Below are positions 16,069 through 24,472 of a DNA stretch of 64,000 nt, piece by piece. The stretch is from Chitinophaga japonensis (GTDB lineage Bacteria > Bacteroidota > Bacteroidia > Chitinophagales > Chitinophagaceae). The stretch is from positions 1-64,000 of the forward strand of contig NZ_VLLG01000008.1 of assembly GCF_007830125.1 (NCBI RefSeq), written 5' to 3'. The translations under genes and the position numbers were made by a program. The notes under the pieces are model-generated. The model did no database searches. It was not told where the DNA came from and was given only the letters and a program-made list of their open reading frames with translations. The first letter of the stretch is position 1. Every line of letters starts with the position of its first letter.

Positions 16069-16808
16069 TGATCCATGTTCACAACCTGCATAAAACTTAC
16101 CGCGGCGCGCTGGAGCCATCGCTCAGCGGGCTGTCCTTCCGCTTTCCCAAAGGCAGCATAGCCGGGTTGCTGGGGCCGAACGGCGCCGGCAAGACCACAA
16201 CCATCTCCATTCTTTGCGGGCTGGTAAAGGCCGATACCGGGCATGCGGAGGTCTTTGGCCTGCGCCAGGACCTGGCCCACCGCGAAAGCATCAAGCGCCT
16301 GATCGGTATCGTGCCGCAGCAGATCGCCCTGTTCCCGCAGCTTACGGCAATGGAGAACCTCGAGTACTTTGGCCACCTGTACGGCCTGAAAGGCAGGCCC
16401 CTGCGTGCTAAAATAGATGCCTACCTGCAGCGCTTCGGCCTGGAGAAGAACAGCAATAAGGAGATATACAAATTTTCCGGCGGCATGAAACGCCGCACCA
16501 ATATTATTGCGGCCCTCCTGCATGATCCGCAGTTGCTGGTGCTGGACGAGCCTACTGCCGGCGTGGATGTGCAGTCGCGCAGCATGATCCTGCAATTCCT
16601 GCGGGAGTACAACCAGCAGGGCGTGAGCATACTATACACTTCCCACCTGCTGGAAGAGGCGCAAAGCCTGTGCAGCGAAGTAGCGGTGATAGACCAGGGC
16701 CGGCTGGTGCTGCAGGGACAGCCGCATGCACTGATCCAACAACATCCTGAATGCCGCAACCTGGAGGACGTGTTCCTGCACTACACCGGGCACGCGCTAA
16801 GAGACTAA
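16068..16808 (+). CDS. ABC transporter ATP-binding protein
   Basis: The 246-residue ATPase has Walker A GPNGAGKT (36-43), Q-loop around VPQQ, signature FSGGM (136-140) and Walker B LLVLDE (156-161). It is of the ABC-2 export (drug/polysaccharide) type. It is coupled upstream to the BtrH-like gene and followed 7 bases later by the permease gene. Within a pigment cluster its likely job is to move a lipid-like precursor or finished pigment across the inner membrane; the substrate is inferred from context. Confidence 0.93.
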   Translation: MIHVHNLHKTYRGALEPSLSGLSFRFPKGSIAGLLGPNGAGKTTTISILCGLVKADTGHAEVFGLRQDLAHRESIKRLIGIVPQQIALFPQLTAMENLEYFGHLYGLKGRPLRAKIDAYLQRFGLEKNSNKEIYKFSGGMKRRTNIIAALLHDPQLLVLDEPTAGVDVQSRSMILQFLREYNQQGVSILYTSHLLEEAQSLCSEVAVIDQGRLVLQGQPHALIQQHPECRNLEDVFLHYTGHALRD

Positions 16809-16815
16809 GCACGAT

Positions 16816-18108
16816 ATGTTAAGATTACTGGCTACGATACGGAAAGAATGGCTGCTGCTGAAACGGGACCGCGCAGGGCTGGCCCTGTTGTTCCTGATGC
16901 CGGTGGTGCTCATCACCGTAATGGCGCTGATAGAGGATGCGCCCTTCCGGGATTACCAGGAGCTGAAGTTTGACGTGCTTACCGTGGACAATGATCACGG
17001 GCGGCTGGCCCGTTATATCAAAGAAGGGCTGGAAAGCAGCGGGCAGTTTACGCTGGTAGACTCCGTGGACGGCCAGCCCCTTACCACGGAAAAGGCCCGG
17101 CAACTGGTGAATGAAGGCGATTACCGCATCTGCATCGTCATTCCCCGGGGCGCTACAGCCGCTATTGTCAGCAATGCCAACCGCATTGTGAACGACCTGT
17201 CCAAACGCATGGGCCTGCCGGCCGTGCAGCCGGTAAAGCAGCGGGACGATTCGCTCAATGTGGTGATCTATTTTGACCCGGCGGCCAAGAAGGCGTTCAA
17301 GAGCGCCATTCACAACGCCCTGGACAATTTTTTAACCCAGGTGCAGACCAACCTGCTGCTGGAGCGCATTCAACTGCAATTGCGCAGGAAGAATGCCGGT
17401 GCGGCGGATACGGACACCCTGGATATACAGCTAAAGGCCATCGGGCTGCAGGAGCAGGCCACCGGCCCGGTGAAGCAGATCGATGTGATCTACAATTCCG
17501 TGCAGCACAACGTGCCGGCCTGGAGCATCTTCGCCATGTTCTTCATCGTGATACCCATTGCCGGCAACATGATCCGGGAAAGGGGTGATGGCAGCCTGCT
17601 GCGTATACAACTGATACCCGGCTCTTACCTGGAGGTGCTGGCCGGTAAAATGCTGTTCTACGTGGGCATCTGCGTGGTGCAGTTCTACCTGATGATACTG
17701 GTAGGCATCTACCTGATGCCGCAATTGGGCCTGCCCCGGCTGACCCTGGGCCATAGCTACCTGGCAGCTTTTATAATCGCGCTGGGCATAGCCCTGGCAG
17801 CCACAGCGTATGGCATACTTATTGGCACCGTATTTAAAACGCCCAACCAGGCGCTGAACTTCGGAGCCATCTCCGTGGTGATCCTGTCGGCCGTGGGGGG
17901 CATATGGGTGCCGCTGGAAGTGATGCCCCCCGGCATGCAGTTCCTGGGGCGCTTAACGCCCATGAACTGGGGCCTGGAAGCCATTAACGATATTTACCTG
18001 CGCCATGCAGGTACCGGTCATATATGGGGCAATGCCGGCAAACTGCTGGCCTTATGCGTGGTGATGCTCTGGATAGCAGCCAGGATAGAGAAGCGGAGGA
18101 TCAGTTAA
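16816..18108 (+). CDS. ABC-2 type transporter permease
   Basis: The 430-residue membrane protein has one N-terminal membrane segment (AGLALLFLMPVVLITVMALI), a ~200-residue extracytoplasmic domain, and a C-terminal cluster of about five segments (SIFAMFFIVIPIAGNMI, ILVGIYLMPQLG, YLAAFIIALGIALAATA, ISVVILSAVGGIWVPLE). That is the ABC-2 permease topology (YhfS/DrrB-like with a large loop). It pairs with the ATPase 7 bases upstream. The MIRERGDGSLLRIQL segment after the loop is typical. Substrate probably a pigment-related lipid; not demonstrated. Confidence 0.92.
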   Translation: MLRLLATIRKEWLLLKRDRAGLALLFLMPVVLITVMALIEDAPFRDYQELKFDVLTVDNDHGRLARYIKEGLESSGQFTLVDSVDGQPLTTEKARQLVNEGDYRICIVIPRGATAAIVSNANRIVNDLSKRMGLPAVQPVKQRDDSLNVVIYFDPAAKKAFKSAIHNALDNFLTQVQTNLLLERIQLQLRRKNAGAADTDTLDIQLKAIGLQEQATGPVKQIDVIYNSVQHNVPAWSIFAMFFIVIPIAGNMIRERGDGSLLRIQLIPGSYLEVLAGKMLFYVGICVVQFYLMILVGIYLMPQLGLPRLTLGHSYLAAFIIALGIALAATAYGILIGTVFKTPNQALNFGAISVVILSAVGGIWVPLEVMPPGMQFLGRLTPMNWGLEAINDIYLRHAGTGHIWGNAGKLLALCVVMLWIAARIEKRRIS

Positions 18109-18195
18109 AAGGAGCGCCGGTACGGATGGAAATATTTTCTAATCAATTGTAAAACTGTATTTTTACCGGTCTTGGGTAAACCTACAACATCATTT

Positions 18196-18453
18196 ATGGA
18201 AGAGTTAAAAAAGCAGTTGAAAGCGCAGATCATTGAGGCTTTGAATTTACAGGATATCAAACCGGAGGATATTGAAGACAACGCGCCTTTGTTCGGCGAA
18301 GGGCTGGGACTGGACAGTATCGACTCCCTGGAGCTGATGGTGCTGCTGGAAAGGCATTACCAGATCCGGGTGGAGGACCCCCGCGAAGGGCGTAAGATAT
18401 TACAGTCCGTACAATCCATGGCGGAATTCATCCAATCCAAACAACCGGCGTAG
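18196..18453 (+). CDS. Acyl carrier protein
   Basis: The ATG at 18196 (MEELKKQLKAQIIEALNLQD) gives 85 residues, the normal ACP length; an upstream in-frame codon is less likely. The 4'-phosphopantetheine site is Ser41 in GLGLDSIDSLEL. It carries the growing acyl or polyene chain for the two ketosynthase-like genes that follow at 15 bases and with overlap. Acidic, cytoplasmic. It is distinct from housekeeping AcpP by its context and sequence (GEGLGLDSID). Confidence 0.93.
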   Translation: MEELKKQLKAQIIEALNLQDIKPEDIEDNAPLFGEGLGLDSIDSLELMVLLERHYQIRVEDPREGRKILQSVQSMAEFIQSKQPA

Positions 18454-18468
18454 GCAAAACGGTACGGC

Positions 18469-19683
18469 ATGGCGGAACGTGTGTTTATAACAGGAATGGG
18501 AATGATCACCGCCATTGGTGATACGGTAGCAGCCAACCTGCACAGCCTCCGGCAGCAGCAAAGCGGCCTTGGCTATACCCGCTACCTGGACACCATTTAC
18601 AGGGAGGTGCTGCCGGTAGCGGAAGTAAAGCACGATGATGAAGCGCTCAGGGAAATGGCCGGCGTGCCGGGGCAGCCGCAATACACCCGTACCACCCTGC
18701 TGGGGCTGATCGCCATGCAGGAAGCCTGGCAACAGGCGGGCATCAATGATCCGCTCCGGGAGCCTGCGGGCTTTATCAATGCCTCTACCGTGGGCGGCAT
18801 GTGCGATACGGAAAGAGTATATTTTGACCTCATCGATCCCTCGAAAGACGGGCCTTTCCTGCAATACATCGATACCCTGGACTGTGCGGACAGCACCCAG
18901 CGCATAGCCGACCGGATGGGCTTTACCGGCTACATCACCACCATCAGCACCGCTTGCTCCTCCTCCGCCAATGCCATTATGTACGGCGCCCGCCTGATCA
19001 AACAGGGCCTGCAGCGACGCGTGGTATGCGGGGGCACGGAAGCGCTCACGGCTTTTACCCTCAATGGTTTCAACTCCCTTAAAAATATTGACAAGCAACC
19101 CTGCCGCCCCTTTGACCAGCAGCGCAACGGCCTGAACCTGGGCGAAGGCGCCGCCTACCTGGTGCTGGAAAGCGAGACCCTGGCCCGGGAAAACGGCAGC
19201 ACCATACTGGCGGAACTAAGCGGGTATTGCAACAGCAACGAGGCTTTTCACCCTACGGCCCCTTCGCCGGAGGGCGATGGCGCTTTTGCCGCCATGCAGC
19301 AGGCGCTGGCCATGAGCGGCCGCAGCATAGCAGATGTGCAGTATGTGAATGTGCACGGCACGGCCACGCTGAACAACGACGTGTCCGAAGGCAAGGCATT
19401 GCAGCGCCTCTTTGGCCGGGAAGTGCCGCCTTTCAGCTCTACCAAGCCCTTTACCGGGCATGCGCTGGCGGCGGCCGGCGCTATTGAAGCGATTTATTCC
19501 GTACTGGCCATCCGGCAGGGGATCATCTTTCCCAACCTTCATTTCTCGGAGCAGATGGAGGAGCTGCAGATTGTGCCGGAGACCCGGCTGCTGGAGCAAC
19601 AGCCTGTACGCACTGTTATTTCAAACTCTTTCGGATTTGGCGGCAATAATGCCTCCCTGGTGATCAGCAAATATGAAGGTTAA
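18469..19683 (+). CDS. Beta-ketoacyl-ACP synthase (KAS I/II type) of aryl polyene/flexirubin chain elongation
   Basis: The 404-residue enzyme has the complete KAS I/II triad: Cys163 in ISTACSSSANAI, His296 in NVHGTATLNND and His331 in FTGHALAAAGA. It decarboxylates malonyl-ACP and elongates the ACP-bound chain. It begins 15 bases after the ACP gene and its last 11 bases overlap the start of the degenerate partner gene, as in heterodimeric ketosynthase/chain-length-factor pairs. It probably elongates the polyene acid of a flexirubin-type pigment. Confidence 0.92.
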   Translation: MAERVFITGMGMITAIGDTVAANLHSLRQQQSGLGYTRYLDTIYREVLPVAEVKHDDEALREMAGVPGQPQYTRTTLLGLIAMQEAWQQAGINDPLREPAGFINASTVGGMCDTERVYFDLIDPSKDGPFLQYIDTLDCADSTQRIADRMGFTGYITTISTACSSSANAIMYGARLIKQGLQRRVVCGGTEALTAFTLNGFNSLKNIDKQPCRPFDQQRNGLNLGEGAAYLVLESETLARENGSTILAELSGYCNSNEAFHPTAPSPEGDGAFAAMQQALAMSGRSIADVQYVNVHGTATLNNDVSEGKALQRLFGREVPPFSSTKPFTGHALAAAGAIEAIYSVLAIRQGIIFPNLHFSEQMEELQIVPETRLLEQQPVRTVISNSFGFGGNNASLVISKYEG

Positions 19684-20752
19684 GTGTTACATACAAGGTA
19701 TAGCAGCCATCACTCCGCAGCATACGTTTGAGGGAGACATTTTTGCGCAGCCGCTGGAAAGCTGCAGCAGCAATCTGCTCAGCGTGCGGGAGCCGGACTA
19801 CAAGGCTTACATCCCGGCCAACAGCCTGCGCCGTATGAGCCGCATGCTGAAGATGGGGCTGACCACCGCCATCAAATGCCTGCAGGACAGCGGTTTGGGC
19901 GCGCCCGGCGCTATTGTGACCGGCACGGGCAAAGGCAGCCTGCAGGATACGGAGCGCTTCCTGAAAGACATTCGCCAATACAACGAGCGGGCGCTCAATC
20001 CCACGCCCTTCATACAATCCACCTACAATGCCGTGAACGGCATGATAGCCGTACAACAGCAATGCACTACCTATAACAACACCTTTGTGCACCGGGGCTT
20101 TTCCTTTGAGCATGCCCTGCTGGACAGTATGCTGCTGCTGCAGGAAGGTACGCCTCATACGCTTACCGGCGCCTTTGATGAAATGACGGAAGAGCATTGC
20201 TACATCAAGTCCCGCATCGGTATGTGGAAGACGGAAAAGGTGAACAGCGCGCAGCTCTACGAGCATCCGTCCCCCGGCACCATAGCAGGGGAGGGGGCAG
20301 TTTTCTTCGCGTTGTCGGCCCGGGCTACAGCGCAAAGCTATGCCCGCATTGCCGGGCTGCAGCTATTTTACAAGCCGCAGCCGGGTTTCCTGGCGGCCGC
20401 CCTCCCCGCCTTTTTACAGCAGCAGGGCCTTAGTCCCCGGGATATAGACTTGGTACTGACGGGGCGCAATGCAGACAGCAACTACGCGCATTTTTACCAG
20501 CAACTGGAGGCCCCCCTTCCCGGCGCCTGCCAGCTACCCTTCAAACACCTTTGCGGGGAGTATGAAACGGCCGGCGCTTTTGCCACCTGGCTGGCCGCGC
20601 ATATCTTAAAGGCGCAGCAGGCGCCGCGGCAATGGTTCCCCATGGTGCCCGCATTCCCGGAGCGCGTGGAGCGCATTTTATTGTACAATCATTTTTTTGG
20701 AGAGCAGCACGTGCTTATGTTGCTGGAGCGAGCCGGAGCTCACGGCGGATGA
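19673..20752 (+). CDS. Ketosynthase-like chain-length factor lacking the active-site cysteine
   Basis: The 359-residue protein is thiolase-fold and aligns with the upstream ketosynthase. Where the catalytic Cys should stand it reads NNTFVHRGFSFEHALLDSML, without a cysteine. It therefore probably acts as the non-catalytic partner (chain-length factor) in a heterodimer. GAFDEMTEEH and the C-terminal FKHLCGEYETAGAFATWLAA keep the fold landmarks. It overlaps the ketosynthase gene by 11 bases. Its 3' end overlaps the convergent PDDEXK nuclease gene by 38 bases, so the last residues (ERAGAHGG) may differ from relatives. Confidence 0.85.
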   Translation: MKVKCYIQGIAAITPQHTFEGDIFAQPLESCSSNLLSVREPDYKAYIPANSLRRMSRMLKMGLTTAIKCLQDSGLGAPGAIVTGTGKGSLQDTERFLKDIRQYNERALNPTPFIQSTYNAVNGMIAVQQQCTTYNNTFVHRGFSFEHALLDSMLLLQEGTPHTLTGAFDEMTEEHCYIKSRIGMWKTEKVNSAQLYEHPSPGTIAGEGAVFFALSARATAQSYARIAGLQLFYKPQPGFLAAALPAFLQQQGLSPRDIDLVLTGRNADSNYAHFYQQLEAPLPGACQLPFKHLCGEYETAGAFATWLAAHILKAQQAPRQWFPMVPAFPERVERILLYNHFFGEQHVLMLLERAGAHGG

Positions 20753-21848
20753 AGCGCTCCAGCGTTTCTTTGGACGGTAGCTTAACAGCGTACCGGGATA
20801 CGAACACCGCCTGATCCATACCCGCTGTAGCATATTCCACCAGCGCATCGTTCTTATTGGTGACCATAAGGATACCAACGGGAGGATTATCATCGGGTTG
20901 CATCATCTCCGCTTTATAAAAGTTAAGATAAGTATTCAACTGCCCGGCATTGATATGATTGAAGGCGTCCACCTTTAATTCAACCAGCACATGGCATTTT
21001 AAAATACGGTGGTAAAACACCAGGTCAATGAAAAAATGTTCGTCCCCGATCAGTATACGTTTTTGCCTTCCCTCCAGGCAGAATCCATGACCCATTTCCA
21101 GCAGGAAGTCCTGCAAGTGGTTTAACAGCGCCAGCTCCAGGCTGGTTTCAGTAACCAGCGCCTGCTGTGGTAATTCCAGGAACTCAAATGTGTATACGTT
21201 CTTGATGAAGTCGGCCGGTTGTAAAGGGTTATCTGTGATGTCCCGGATCATGCGCTGCAGTTTCTCTTTATCCTTTGAAAGCCCCATGCGCTCAAAGTAA
21301 AGGCTGTTGATCTGCCGCTTCAGCTCCCGCACGGTCCAGTTGCATTTTATGGTTTCCAGTTCGTAGAAGGTACGCTGGAGCGGGTCCGGGATGGTGAGTA
21401 GTTGCACGATATGGGTGAAGGAGAGTTTGGATACCAACTTATCCGGCGGAACTGCTAAATAGTTGGAGTCCAATTCATCAGTCACTGGCTGACGAATTGC
21501 AAGTAATTGATTTTCAGTTAGTGACAATTTCGCAATCAATGATTGCCAAATCTGAGTAGGTATATATTGCTGTATTACCTCTCCGATGTGAGTATAAGTA
21601 AGATAAAACTGACGATATAAGTGTAGGTTGCGGTGCGAAAAGCTGGACTTATTCAATCGCCCGGCGATTTTTTCCAACAGCCGCTCCCCATACTTCGCCC
21701 TGTCTTCTCCTTTTTGTTCATACTCTACGATATAATAACCGATCATCCAGTTGCGGATTGTCAATAGACGGTTCACGGCCTTGGCGGCTGTTTCCTGTAA
21801 ATGCTGGTGCGTGTGCTCAATGCTGTGCAATAAGAGGTCAAAATTCAT
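20715..21848 (-). CDS. DUF1016/YhcG-type PDDEXK nuclease domain protein
   Basis: The start at 21848 (MNFDLLLHSIEHTHQHLQET) yields 377 residues. The longer frame to 21977 would cross a good promoter and is rejected. The N-terminal domain (LTIRNWMIGYYIVEYEQKG, YGERLLEKIAGRLN) is the DUF1016 N-domain. The C-terminal part has the PD-(D/E)xK pattern: Asp in GDEHFFIDLVFYH and Glu/Lys in HVLVELKV, followed by AGQLNTYLNFY. The family is widespread near restriction and mobile genes; YhcG of E. coli is a relative. Its role is unclear (nuclease, possibly defence-related). It interrupts the pigment neighbourhood and overlaps the end of the chain-length-factor gene, suggesting insertion. Confidence 0.85.
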   Translation of the reverse strand: MNFDLLLHSIEHTHQHLQETAAKAVNRLLTIRNWMIGYYIVEYEQKGEDRAKYGERLLEKIAGRLNKSSFSHRNLHLYRQFYLTYTHIGEVIQQYIPTQIWQSLIAKLSLTENQLLAIRQPVTDELDSNYLAVPPDKLVSKLSFTHIVQLLTIPDPLQRTFYELETIKCNWTVRELKRQINSLYFERMGLSKDKEKLQRMIRDITDNPLQPADFIKNVYTFEFLELPQQALVTETSLELALLNHLQDFLLEMGHGFCLEGRQKRILIGDEHFFIDLVFYHRILKCHVLVELKVDAFNHINAGQLNTYLNFYKAEMMQPDDNPPVGILMVTNKNDALVEYATAGMDQAVFVSRYAVKLPSKETLERFIRRELRLAPAT

Positions 21849-21946
21849 AAGATATGATTTGGCGTCAACGAATACGTATGGTTTTGGAAAGCCTTGGGGA
21901 GGGCGTATTACATGGGTGTAACAAACCAGTTCGTTAGTAATCGTTT

Positions 21947-21978
21947 CAAATATAAGGGGTTTTGGGGGTACAAACAAA
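21947..21978 (-). promoter_or_regulatory. Promoter of the DUF1016 nuclease
   Basis: On the minus strand the -33 sequence TTTGTTTG (21971-21978) is followed after 16 bases by TATATTTG (21947-21954), a full consensus match. It predicts a leader of ~95 bases and decides the start at 21848 over the upstream in-frame codon. It lies just behind the M14 peptidase stop, so the nuclease has its own transcription. Confidence 0.6.
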
Positions 21979-21981
21979 GGC

Positions 21982-23709
21982 TCACCTCACCACCCTGTAC
22001 ACCGGGTACCTCAAATACCCCGGCTCCGCATAGGGCGAGTGCCTGTACACAAACCGCAGTTGCGCTGCAGCGCTATTGGCAAAAGCGCTGTCCGCCGCCT
22101 TACGTTTTTCCAGCTCCGCTTTTATTACCGGGTGGCGGCGCAGGTATTCCGCGGCCGTGTCCTCAAACACATAGCTGGAATAGCCTTCTTTCTGTCCCAG
22201 TATGCTGTCAAAGAAGTTCCAGGCAAAGAAGGAGTCGCCGCCGGTGGGCTCCAGGGTCTCTACCAGGTAGCGGTTGGCCACCTGGTTCAGGGGAATGTAG
22301 TAGTCGCCTTTCCGGAAAGTGATGGAATCTTTGCCGGCCCTTACTTTTACCTGGCTGTGCAGGTAGTGTCCTTCATAGGGCCGGGAGGCTGTTTTGTAGT
22401 CTTCAATATGGTATACCTCTACTACCAGGGTAGTGTCTTTGGGCAGGCGTTGCATCATCACTTTGTTGTTTTGCAGCAGGTCCAGCACGGGCCACCAGCC
22501 CTGTGGAATGATGTAGGCCTCCGGTTTCTGCACAAAATTGCCCGGCTCCGCATGGTTGTAGAAGCGTATCTGCCGCTCATAAGGCCGGTTGCGGTCGTAA
22601 TACAGGCGGGGCAGGCCGGATACTTCGCTGGGCTTGTACCCTGCCGCATATCCTTTAAAGGTGATGTTACTGTAGCGGTGCATATCCGGCGTCCATTCCA
22701 GGGGGAAGGCGGCCTGTGTTTTTACGGCTGCCCTGGCTTGTTCCCGCAGGGCTTTTATCTGTTCGCTGTGCTGGCTTACAAAGCTGATAAAGCTCTGCAT
22801 TAATGCGTAAGTGGCCTGCACCCGTTGGGGGTATGGCTTCAGCATATGGGTTTCCGGCACAAAGCCAAAGGTATGGAACAGGGCGGCGTACCCGCTGGAG
22901 TAGCGGGGACCGTCGGCAAACTCCACCCAGCCGCTGTCCGGTGTCTCGCCAAAATGGTTCACGTAGGGCACCAGGTCAAAGCCGTGGGTTTTCATCAGCC
23001 GGTAAATGCCCGGTTCAAATGTTTTGTTGAGGTATTCGCCCATCGGGCCGCCCAGCTTGTTGTGCTGGGTGGATAGCAGGGTCATCACGTGCTGGTAATC
23101 AGCGCCGTTGCTCACATGGTTGTCAATGAACACATCCGGGTCGGTCAGTTGAAAGATCTGCTGGAAGGAGCGGGCGTTCCGGGAGTCGGCCTTGATGAAA
23201 TCCCGGTTCAGGTCCAGGTTGCGGCTATTGCCGCGGGAGCCGAAGGCGGCGGGGCCGTTCTGGTCCACGCGGTAGTAGGGACTACGGTTCAGGGCGCCGC
23301 CAATATTGTAGAGGGGGATCACGGCCAGCACGATATTTTCCGGCAGTTGTTCCCTGCCCTGGGCCAGGTTGCGCAGCAGCATCATGCTGGCGTCAATGCC
23401 GTCCGGCTCCCCGGGATGGATGCCATTGTTGATCAGGATAATACGTTTGTCCTTTTTTCTCAGGCTGTTAAAGTCAAAATCCCCCTGGGCGGAGTAAATG
23501 GCCAGGTGCAGGGGAAAGCCGGCGTCGGTAGGGCCCATTTCCAGCAGCTTGATCTGCGAAAAGCGCTGGTCCAGCAGTTGGTAATAGGCAATGCATTCCT
23601 GGTAAGTGGCGGTTTCCTTTCCCTGGCTGCGCTCAAAGCGGGTGCGCAGGTCCTGAGAAGCAGCCCAAAGCGGCAGCAGTAAGGCGGCGGCGATCAGTAA
23701 TGGCTTCAT
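21982..23709 (-). CDS. Secreted M14 family zinc carboxypeptidase
   Basis: This 575-residue enzyme has a signal peptide (MKPLLIAAALLLPLWAASQ) and an N-terminal M14 domain. Zinc ligands are His98 and Glu101 in HPGEPDG and His198 in IDNHVSNGADYQ; the substrate arginine lies in NSRNLDLNRDF. The C-terminal ~220 residues resemble the extra beta domain of Bacteroidota M14 peptidases. It is predicted periplasmic or exported and removes C-terminal residues from peptides or cell-wall fragments. It is followed by the DUF1016 gene and preceded by the rpsT terminator. Confidence 0.88.
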   Translation of the reverse strand: MKPLLIAAALLLPLWAASQDLRTRFERSQGKETATYQECIAYYQLLDQRFSQIKLLEMGPTDAGFPLHLAIYSAQGDFDFNSLRKKDKRIILINNGIHPGEPDGIDASMMLLRNLAQGREQLPENIVLAVIPLYNIGGALNRSPYYRVDQNGPAAFGSRGNSRNLDLNRDFIKADSRNARSFQQIFQLTDPDVFIDNHVSNGADYQHVMTLLSTQHNKLGGPMGEYLNKTFEPGIYRLMKTHGFDLVPYVNHFGETPDSGWVEFADGPRYSSGYAALFHTFGFVPETHMLKPYPQRVQATYALMQSFISFVSQHSEQIKALREQARAAVKTQAAFPLEWTPDMHRYSNITFKGYAAGYKPSEVSGLPRLYYDRNRPYERQIRFYNHAEPGNFVQKPEAYIIPQGWWPVLDLLQNNKVMMQRLPKDTTLVVEVYHIEDYKTASRPYEGHYLHSQVKVRAGKDSITFRKGDYYIPLNQVANRYLVETLEPTGGDSFFAWNFFDSILGQKEGYSSYVFEDTAAEYLRRHPVIKAELEKRKAADSAFANSAAAQLRFVYRHSPYAEPGYLRYPVYRVVR

Positions 23710-23755
23710 CCGTTCCTTGTTGGTTTAGTTTTGGTTGCGTATGGTAAAACAAAAA

Positions 23756-23780
23756 GCCCTTCCCGTATTACAGGAAGAGC
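23756..23780 (-). terminator. Terminator of rpsT
   Basis: On the minus strand GCTCTTCC and GGAAGGGC form an 8-bp stem with one wobble pair and a 9-base loop, followed by TTTTTGTTTT. It lies 33 bases after the rpsT stop. Confidence 0.85.
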
Positions 23781-23812
23781 CGTATATGTTAATAATGTAG
23801 TGGTGGCGTGTA

Positions 23813-24067
23813 CTAGGCCAGGGCATTCACCTTCTTAGCCAGCTTGCTCTTCAGGTTGGAAGCCTTGTTCTTATGGATCACGTTACGTTTAGCCAGCTTG
23901 TCGATCATAGCGATCACTTCTGAAAGATCCTTCTGGGCAGCGGCCTTGTCAGTTACCGCCTTCAGGTCACGGATGGCATTACGGGTGGTTTTACCGTAGT
24001 AACGGTTACGCTCGTTACGCTTTCTGCTCTGACGTACGTCTTTTTTCGTTGCTTTATGGTTTGCCAT
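23813..24067 (-). CDS. rpsT: 30S ribosomal protein S20
   Basis: The 84-residue basic protein starts MANHKATKKDVRQSRKRNER and continues with helical Lys/Ala-rich sequence ending LKSKLAKKVNALA, the S20 pattern. It binds 16S rRNA during assembly of the small subunit. It is monocistronic: a consensus promoter lies 26-56 bases upstream and a strong terminator follows. Confidence 0.97.
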   Translation of the reverse strand: MANHKATKKDVRQSRKRNERNRYYGKTTRNAIRDLKAVTDKAAAQKDLSEVIAMIDKLAKRNVIHKNKASNLKSKLAKKVNALA

Positions 24068-24092
24068 TTTTCTATTTTCAGTTTCAGGAGGG

Positions 24093-24123
24093 CAAAGGTA
24101 CGGATAAGTTTTTTACAAACAAA
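24093..24123 (-). promoter_or_regulatory. rpsT promoter
   Basis: On the minus strand TTTTGTTTG (24116-24123 region) is followed by TACCTTTG (24093-24100), a complete TAnnTTTG box. Predicted transcription starts about 20 bases before the rpsT ATG. Confidence 0.6.
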
Positions 24124-24127
24124 ACAA

Positions 24128-24472
24128 AATTAATGCGCGGATGGATGGACAGGCGCAGATGCGCGTCCACATATTTGCACATTTTTATTCATTAATTTAC
24201 TACCGCTTTAACAAAAAACAAGCGATATTTGCAATCCAATATTACTACGGAAAATCAAATTTCAACAGAAACGACCATGCAAGAGCCTGGGTTTAGCGTA
24301 TCAGAGGGGGGATGTAGGTCCACACTGTGGCTGGGTCAGGTGAATCCGTGTGTAAGAATATTTCTTATGCATGGGCACATGCATGCGAGGGTCCATGAGG
24401 CTGTTGAAAAAGTAAAAAAACAGGTATTACCGAATGTAATTTGAACCGAAGACCAAGCAAAACTCGTTGTAA
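24128..24472 (+). other. Structured non-coding region upstream of sucA
   Basis: These 345 bases hold no credible gene; a 71-codon frame at 24229-24444 has no protein-like composition. Several short stems occur in 24290-24400: CCACA/TGTGG around 24331-24341, TAAGAA/TTCTTA (loop TAT) near 24352-24368 extended by wobble pairs, and two ATGCAT palindromes. GATATTTG (24224-24231) is a near-consensus -7 box. It may be the sucA leader with a regulatory structure or a separate small RNA such as a 6S-like RNA; I cannot assign a family. Confidence 0.4.

Noticed and set aside
21849..21977. N-terminal extension of the DUF1016 nuclease
   Set aside because: A full consensus promoter (21947-21978) lies within it, so translation from 21977 is not expected.
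24330..24360. Possible signal recognition particle RNA because of a GGTCAGG-like string
   Set aside because: The adjoining conserved GGAAGGAAGCAG-type loop is absent, so the match is coincidental.
24229..24444. 71-codon frame upstream of sucA
   Set aside because: It has no recognisable features and coincides with a structured leader-like region; no evidence of translation.
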